Source: Acinetobacter sp. NIPH 2100 (GTDB lineage: Bacteria; Pseudomonadota; Gammaproteobacteria; Pseudomonadales; Moraxellaceae). Taken from it: a DNA stretch of 64,000 bases. The position numbers were made by a program, and so were the translations under genes. The notes beneath the pieces are model-generated. The model did no database searches and had not been told where the DNA came from. It worked only from the letters and a program-made list of their open reading frames with translations. How positions within the stretch are numbered: the first letter of the stretch is position 1; each line of letters starts with the position of its first letter. The stretch covers positions 1,916,262 to 1,980,261 of the forward strand of contig NZ_KB850224.1 of NCBI RefSeq assembly GCF_000369805.1. Direction: 5' to 3'. Shown here piece after piece: positions 60,835-64,000 of the stretch.

Positions 60835-61820
60835 GAAGACTCCTTCGTTTGAGTTTTGATTGGGTTCATTTTCAGATTTTGTTTTTGGCTGTTATAAGCA
60901 GCATAAATACGTTGTGGCACAGGTTTTATTCCCCAGATTAACCCCAGCCAAGACATTGCTTTTAAAACATAATAAGTGATATCAATTTGCCACCAGAAAA
61001 AACCTTGACGCGTACTACCTGCATAATAATGATGATTGTTATGCCATCCCTCACCTAACGTTATAATTGAGAGAAGAAGATTATTACGACTATTATCCGT
61101 GGTATCGAAATCTCTGCTGCCATATAAATGAGCCAGTGAGTTAATACATAAAGTCGCATGAATCAATAATACGGTCGAAACAACAAAGCCCCACACCAAT
61201 AGTTGCAGTCCCGAAGTGCCTAAATTCGGATGAGCAACAGCGAGCCATTCGCCCAATACATAGATAGTAAAGGCGGTCATTAGAACAATGGGTAAACTAA
61301 AGCGATCTAACCAGATGATTTCAGGAAATTTTAGCCAGTCTTTAATGACATGTTTGCGCGTCGAAAAGTTCTGTTCATTCAAAAACCACCCAATATGGCT
61401 GTACCAAAAACCATGGGTAGATGAATGAGGGTCTTGTTCTGTATCGGTAAAATGATGGTGATACCGATGATGTGCAGCCCACCAAAGCGGGCCACGTTGT
61501 GCACTCATTGTTCCTATAAGCAGAAAAATAAATTGTACTGGCCGTGAAGTTTGAAATGTTTTATGGGATAAATAACGATGGAAAAAGGCGGTAATTGCAA
61601 ACATTCTGATCACATAAAATATGATCATAAAAATAATTGCAAACCATGAAACGCCTACCCAGAACACAGCTAAACAAGCAATGTGCAGTAAAATAAATGG
61701 AACGATTCTCAACCATTGGACTTGAGTATCTTTAATGTTTTTAGGGCCATCAACTGGATTTGATCCAAGCGTATTTGTATTTGACCAACTATCTATCCAT
61801 CCCAGAAAAAATTTAAACAT
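60831..61820 (-). CDS. Acyl-CoA/acyl-lipid delta-9-type fatty acid desaturase
   Basis: 329 residues with the three histidine boxes of membrane di-iron desaturases: 'HRYLSH', 'HRYHHH' and 'HNNHH' ('GEGWHNNHHYY'). Hydrophobic pairs flank them. It introduces a cis double bond, which is the substrate for CFA-type enzymes encoded in the same operon. It is the first gene of the operon that ends with the histidine kinase, and it lies 53 bp after a TTCAC-repeat promoter. Confidence 0.92.
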   Translation of the reverse strand: MFKFFLGWIDSWSNTNTLGSNPVDGPKNIKDTQVQWLRIVPFILLHIACLAVFWVGVSWFAIIFMIIFYVIRMFAITAFFHRYLSHKTFQTSRPVQFIFLLIGTMSAQRGPLWWAAHHRYHHHFTDTEQDPHSSTHGFWYSHIGWFLNEQNFSTRKHVIKDWLKFPEIIWLDRFSLPIVLMTAFTIYVLGEWLAVAHPNLGTSGLQLLVWGFVVSTVLLIHATLCINSLAHLYGSRDFDTTDNSRNNLLLSIITLGEGWHNNHHYYAGSTRQGFFWWQIDITYYVLKAMSWLGLIWGIKPVPQRIYAAYNSQKQNLKMNPIKTQTKESS

Positions 61821-61855
61821 TGATTCTTCCTGACTACCTCTTTTTTATAATTATC

Positions 61856-61888
61856 ATTTTAGGAAACTCGATATGAAGTTTATGTGAA
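61856..61888 (-). promoter_or_regulatory. response-regulator-type promoter (TTCAC repeat) of the desaturase operon
   Basis: On minus: TTCACATAAACTTCAT with half-sites exactly 11 bp apart (61884-61888 and 61873-61877), 11 bp, then TAAAAT as -10 (61856-61861). The same architecture is found at 52422-52454. AGGAAGA and the desaturase ATG follow. Confidence 0.65.
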
Positions 61889-62023
61889 GCCTGTTTTTTA
61901 GTTGTTAATATTAATTCAAAATTATTAAAAAAACATAGGTTTATGTTGAAATTAATTTTCTTCAACACAAGATAATACATCTATAAACATCAAGAGCAAA
62001 CTAAAGATGCCATATGAAATAAA

Positions 62024-62203
62024 TCAACGATCAAATGTTTTAAATTCTTTTGAAAGTTGAGATAAAGTCCTAATCTGCTTTCCATAACGGCGGCATGAAC
62101 GGCAAGCCAATAAATGCAGTTGTAGATTACTCTGTTCTCGTAATAAGAGTGTTCTGTCCTGCTTCTCGGATAATAGTTGCGTGGCTTGGCGACAGGTCAA
62201 CAT
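62024..62203 (-). CDS. Small zinc-finger (ZAS-type) anti-sigma factor
   Basis: 59 residues from ATG 62203 with GGAGGA upstream; a longer frame from 62227 is rejected. 'MLTCRQATQLLSEKQDR' opens the zf-HC2 domain and 'HLLACRSC' gives H-x3-C-x2-C (His30, Cys34, Cys37). There is no membrane helix, so it would be a soluble anti-sigma factor. It overlaps the sigma gene by 7 bp and very probably restrains that factor. Confidence 0.82.
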   Translation of the reverse strand: MLTCRQATQLLSEKQDRTLLLREQSNLQLHLLACRSCRRYGKQIRTLSQLSKEFKTFDR

Positions 62204-62817
62204 GAGCAATCCTCCTTCAATAACCACTTATTTTCCAAACATTCGCGCAGGCGCGTCCGACTTCGATACATCAGTACATTAAAATTTGAGACGGTGAGTT
62301 CAAGCTTTTCACAAATTTCATTGGAACTCAGCTCAATCATCTCTCGTAGCATGAACACCTGAGCGTATTTCGCGGGTAAGTGATTCAAGCACGCATCAAA
62401 AATAATCCAGAAATCTTGTTGCTCCATCATTTCTTCTGGGCTTAGCCACGCTTGTGGTGCTTCATATTTGTGCCAATGTCCTGAAGCATCAAATAAAGCA
62501 TCGATACTGAGTTCACTCTCTTCATCTTTAAAAAGTTCACTCATACTCACTAAACGAGATTTTTGTCGGATCAAATCAATAATCTTATTTTTTAAAATTG
62601 CAAACACCCAGGTTTTAAACGCAGCGCGCCCTGTAAAAGAGTCTAAATGTTGGAATGCACTGGCCAGCGCTTCCTGCACTACATCTTCTGCCTGAGGCAA
62701 TGAAGCAAGTTGTAAGACGGCAAATTTAATCATCTGCTGTCTTAAATCCTGTAAAAAAGCGGGATTATGCAACTGATCTAAAAAGTCTTCATGATTATGC
62801 GCTGAAGCTGAATTCAT
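62197..62817 (-). CDS. ECF sigma factor
   Basis: 206 residues. Region 2 'QMIKFAVLQLASLPQAEDVVQEALASAFQHLDSFTGRAAFKTWVFAILKNKIIDLIRQKSR' and region 4 'HLPAKYAQVFMLREMIELSSNEICEKLELTVSNFNVLMYRSRTRLRECL'. This subgroup is often encoded with DUF692/DUF2063 genes and a zf-HC2 anti-sigma factor, linked to metal or oxidant stress. It overlaps the DUF2063 gene by 4 bp. Confidence 0.92.
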   Translation of the reverse strand: MNSASAHNHEDFLDQLHNPAFLQDLRQQMIKFAVLQLASLPQAEDVVQEALASAFQHLDSFTGRAAFKTWVFAILKNKIIDLIRQKSRLVSMSELFKDEESELSIDALFDASGHWHKYEAPQAWLSPEEMMEQQDFWIIFDACLNHLPAKYAQVFMLREMIELSSNEICEKLELTVSNFNVLMYRSRTRLRECLENKWLLKEDCSC

Positions 62818-63572
62818 CCCTGTATCTCATCATTATTATGGGCAACATAAATTAATCTTAACCGAGTTAATAATGCTTTTAACGCACAGATTTGTATTTG
62901 AATCTCTTGCTCAGATAAATCTGGCAGAAAGGATTGGATGACATCATGCAAATCTTGTTGTACCAATCTATTTTGACTCAGTTGTTCGATCAATACAGCG
63001 AATAAAGGTGACAACGCTTCAACACATACCTGATCAAGAGCATCGCGCCACACCATAATCGCAGTTGGCATCGTTTCTACTAAAGCTGGCGTCATTGTAG
63101 TTGTCCAATGATAGACAGGATATTGATAAGCCAAGACCCATACTTGCGTGGTGAATTGCCAATCTTGGTCTTGAGCCAAAATTGGAGATTCGATCTCAAC
63201 CGTATCTAAATATAATTCTAACCACTCATACTGCAATAATTCGGCCAGCCAAGGATATTCTTTTAATACAGGATGCTGTTGCTCATTCAGGTATTCTCGA
63301 AATTGCAAAGAAATATCATTGTAAAAAGGCGACTGACACTGAGATTTCTGAAAAAACTCTACCAATAATTGCTGCCATTGCAGCTCAGGCAACATAGAAC
63401 GTGCAACTGGAAATACTAGATTTATAAATGAGCAGATATTATTAAACAGTAAATCTCGATAGATCTGCATTCGATCGATAGCAAAGTTTTGCGGCAACTC
63501 TAATTCAGGATCTCGAACCCAATCACAAAACTGCCGTTGCGTGGTGTGAAAGGACATTGGCTTTGCTTCCAT
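62814..63572 (-). CDS. DUF2063 protein, MNIO partner (BufC-like)
   Basis: About 252 residues from ATG 63572 (AGGAG 7 bp upstream). 'TTQRQFCDWVRDPELELP' and 'RMQIYRDLLFNNICSFINLVFPVARSMLPELQWQQLLVEFFQKSQCQSPFYNDISLQFREYL' are the DUF2063 domain, which binds the precursor peptide and presents it to the DUF692 oxidase in bufferin-like systems. It overlaps the DUF692 gene by 50 bp and sits just ahead of the sigma gene. Confidence 0.88.
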   Translation of the reverse strand: MEAKPMSFHTTQRQFCDWVRDPELELPQNFAIDRMQIYRDLLFNNICSFINLVFPVARSMLPELQWQQLLVEFFQKSQCQSPFYNDISLQFREYLNEQQHPVLKEYPWLAELLQYEWLELYLDTVEIESPILAQDQDWQFTTQVWVLAYQYPVYHWTTTMTPALVETMPTAIMVWRDALDQVCVEALSPLFAVLIEQLSQNRLVQQDLHDVIQSFLPDLSEQEIQIQICALKALLTRLRLIYVAHNNDEIQG

Positions 63573-64000
63573 CACGACTCTCCTGTTGTTGCATGATTTT
63601 GATTCTGTTCAACTCATCTTGTAGCTGCTGCCATGATGGGATATTAAAGTCCCGTTCTAATAAGGTTGGTTTAACACCACAAATTTGATAAGTGTATTGT
63701 AAAAGCTGCCAAACAGGATCATTGATTGCAGCTCCATGTGTATCAATCAATAGGTTTGGTTCAACTTGTTCATGGCCTGCGATATGCAAGTAACGAATGC
63801 GCTCTTTCGGCATCGATTGAATAAAAGCATAGGCATCGCTGTCATGATTGATACTATTCACATAGACATTATTGACATCAAGCAGCAATTCACAGTCTGC
63901 CTGTTCAATTACCTCACGCACAAACTCAGCTTCACTCATCTCTGCATTAGGCATCAAATAAGTCGAAACATTTTCAATCACCAGTTTCTGCCCCAAAATA
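63523..64000 (-). CDS. DUF692 multinuclear non-heme iron oxidase (MNIO, BufB-like), C-terminal part
   Basis: Only the last 159 or so residues are in the window; the N-terminus lies beyond 64000. Visible metal-ligand motifs are 'LVIENVSTYL', 'CELLLDVNNVYVNSINHD', 'IRYLHIAGHE', 'LLIDTHGAAI' and 'PTLLERDFNIP', the standard series of DUF692 enzymes. Such enzymes oxidise Cys in small precursor peptides, giving copper-binding bufferins. A precursor gene (DUF2282-type) would be expected just outside the window. Confidence 0.9.
   Translation of the reverse strand, partial: ILGQKLVIENVSTYLMPNAEMSEAEFVREVIEQADCELLLDVNNVYVNSINHDSDAYAFIQSMPKERIRYLHIAGHEQVEPNLLIDTHGAAINDPVWQLLQYTYQICGVKPTLLERDFNIPSWQQLQDELNRIKIMQQQESRDGSKANVLSHHATAVL

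Noticed and set aside
1..64000. tRNA, rRNA, CRISPR or transposase genes
   Set aside because: None was recognised on reading both strands; no terminal inverted repeats with a transposase frame were found.

Overview
The window is AT-rich gammaproteobacterial DNA that looks like an Acinetobacter chromosome. The main reasons are the hemophilin/Slam/HemO heme cluster (hphA-hsmA type, described in A. baumannii), typical Acinetobacter Fur boxes, and many proteins with an Acinetobacter character. No rRNA, tRNA, CRISPR array or insertion sequence was seen. The species cannot be fixed by eye.

1-17.8 kb (minus strand): a long siderophore operon in the gene order of the achromobactin locus. It reads receptor, acsD-, acsE-, yhcA-, acsC-, acsB- and acsA-like, then cbrABCD-like uptake genes, followed by a FhuF-type ferric reductase, an RraA-fold protein and a second TonB receptor cut by the window edge. 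A Fur box precedes it. An acsF-type aminotransferase is absent from the window. 17.8-28.6 kb: an AT-rich gap, an SDR/LysR pair, an unrecognised 503-codon protein, a Fur-box siderophore-interacting reductase, a lipid A-type acyltransferase, a His-rich DUF2946 protein, and a short-Q-loop cytochrome bd oxidase (cydAB plus a DUF2474 micro-subunit). 28.6-31.8 kb: an AAHS transporter, a small membrane protein, a HAD phosphatase and a DUF454 protein.

31.9-40.9 kb (minus): heme acquisition. A Fur-controlled FecI/FecR pair, a signalling TonB receptor (hphR-like), secreted hemophore (hphA-like), Slam (hsmA-like), TonB and heme oxygenase together form a path from extracellular heme to intracellular iron.

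41-51.6 kb: a redox and aldehyde-stress type island. A LysR/azoreductase pair is followed by a small MerR regulator and six near-identical MerR-type promoters (TTGACM, 19-bp spacer carrying TTAAAG-N4-CTTTAA, then a -10). They precede a DJ-1/PfpI pseudogene, an intact DJ-1/PfpI gene, an acetoacetate-decarboxylase-like gene, an Old Yellow Enzyme, an alpha/beta hydrolase, and a decayed second acetoacetate-decarboxylase-like gene followed by a saccharopine-dehydrogenase-like gene. This looks like one local MerR regulon, and it is the clearest candidate for an undescribed system here. A nitronate monooxygenase closes the island.

52-62 kb: a lipid-modification locus. Two convergent operons hold a lipoprotein, a chalcone-isomerase-like protein and a response regulator on plus, and a desaturase, FAD oxidoreductase, DUF1365, cyclopropane synthase, DUF1295, second CFA-like methyltransferase and histidine kinase on minus. 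The kinase and its presumed regulator are split between the operons and meet tail to tail. Both operons start with the same TTCAC direct repeat 11 bp upstream of a -10, which suggests co-regulation and feedback. 62-64 kb: an ECF sigma factor, a small zinc-type anti-sigma, DUF2063 and a partial DUF692 (MNIO) gene, the layout of a bufferin-type RiPP copper-response operon continuing beyond the window.
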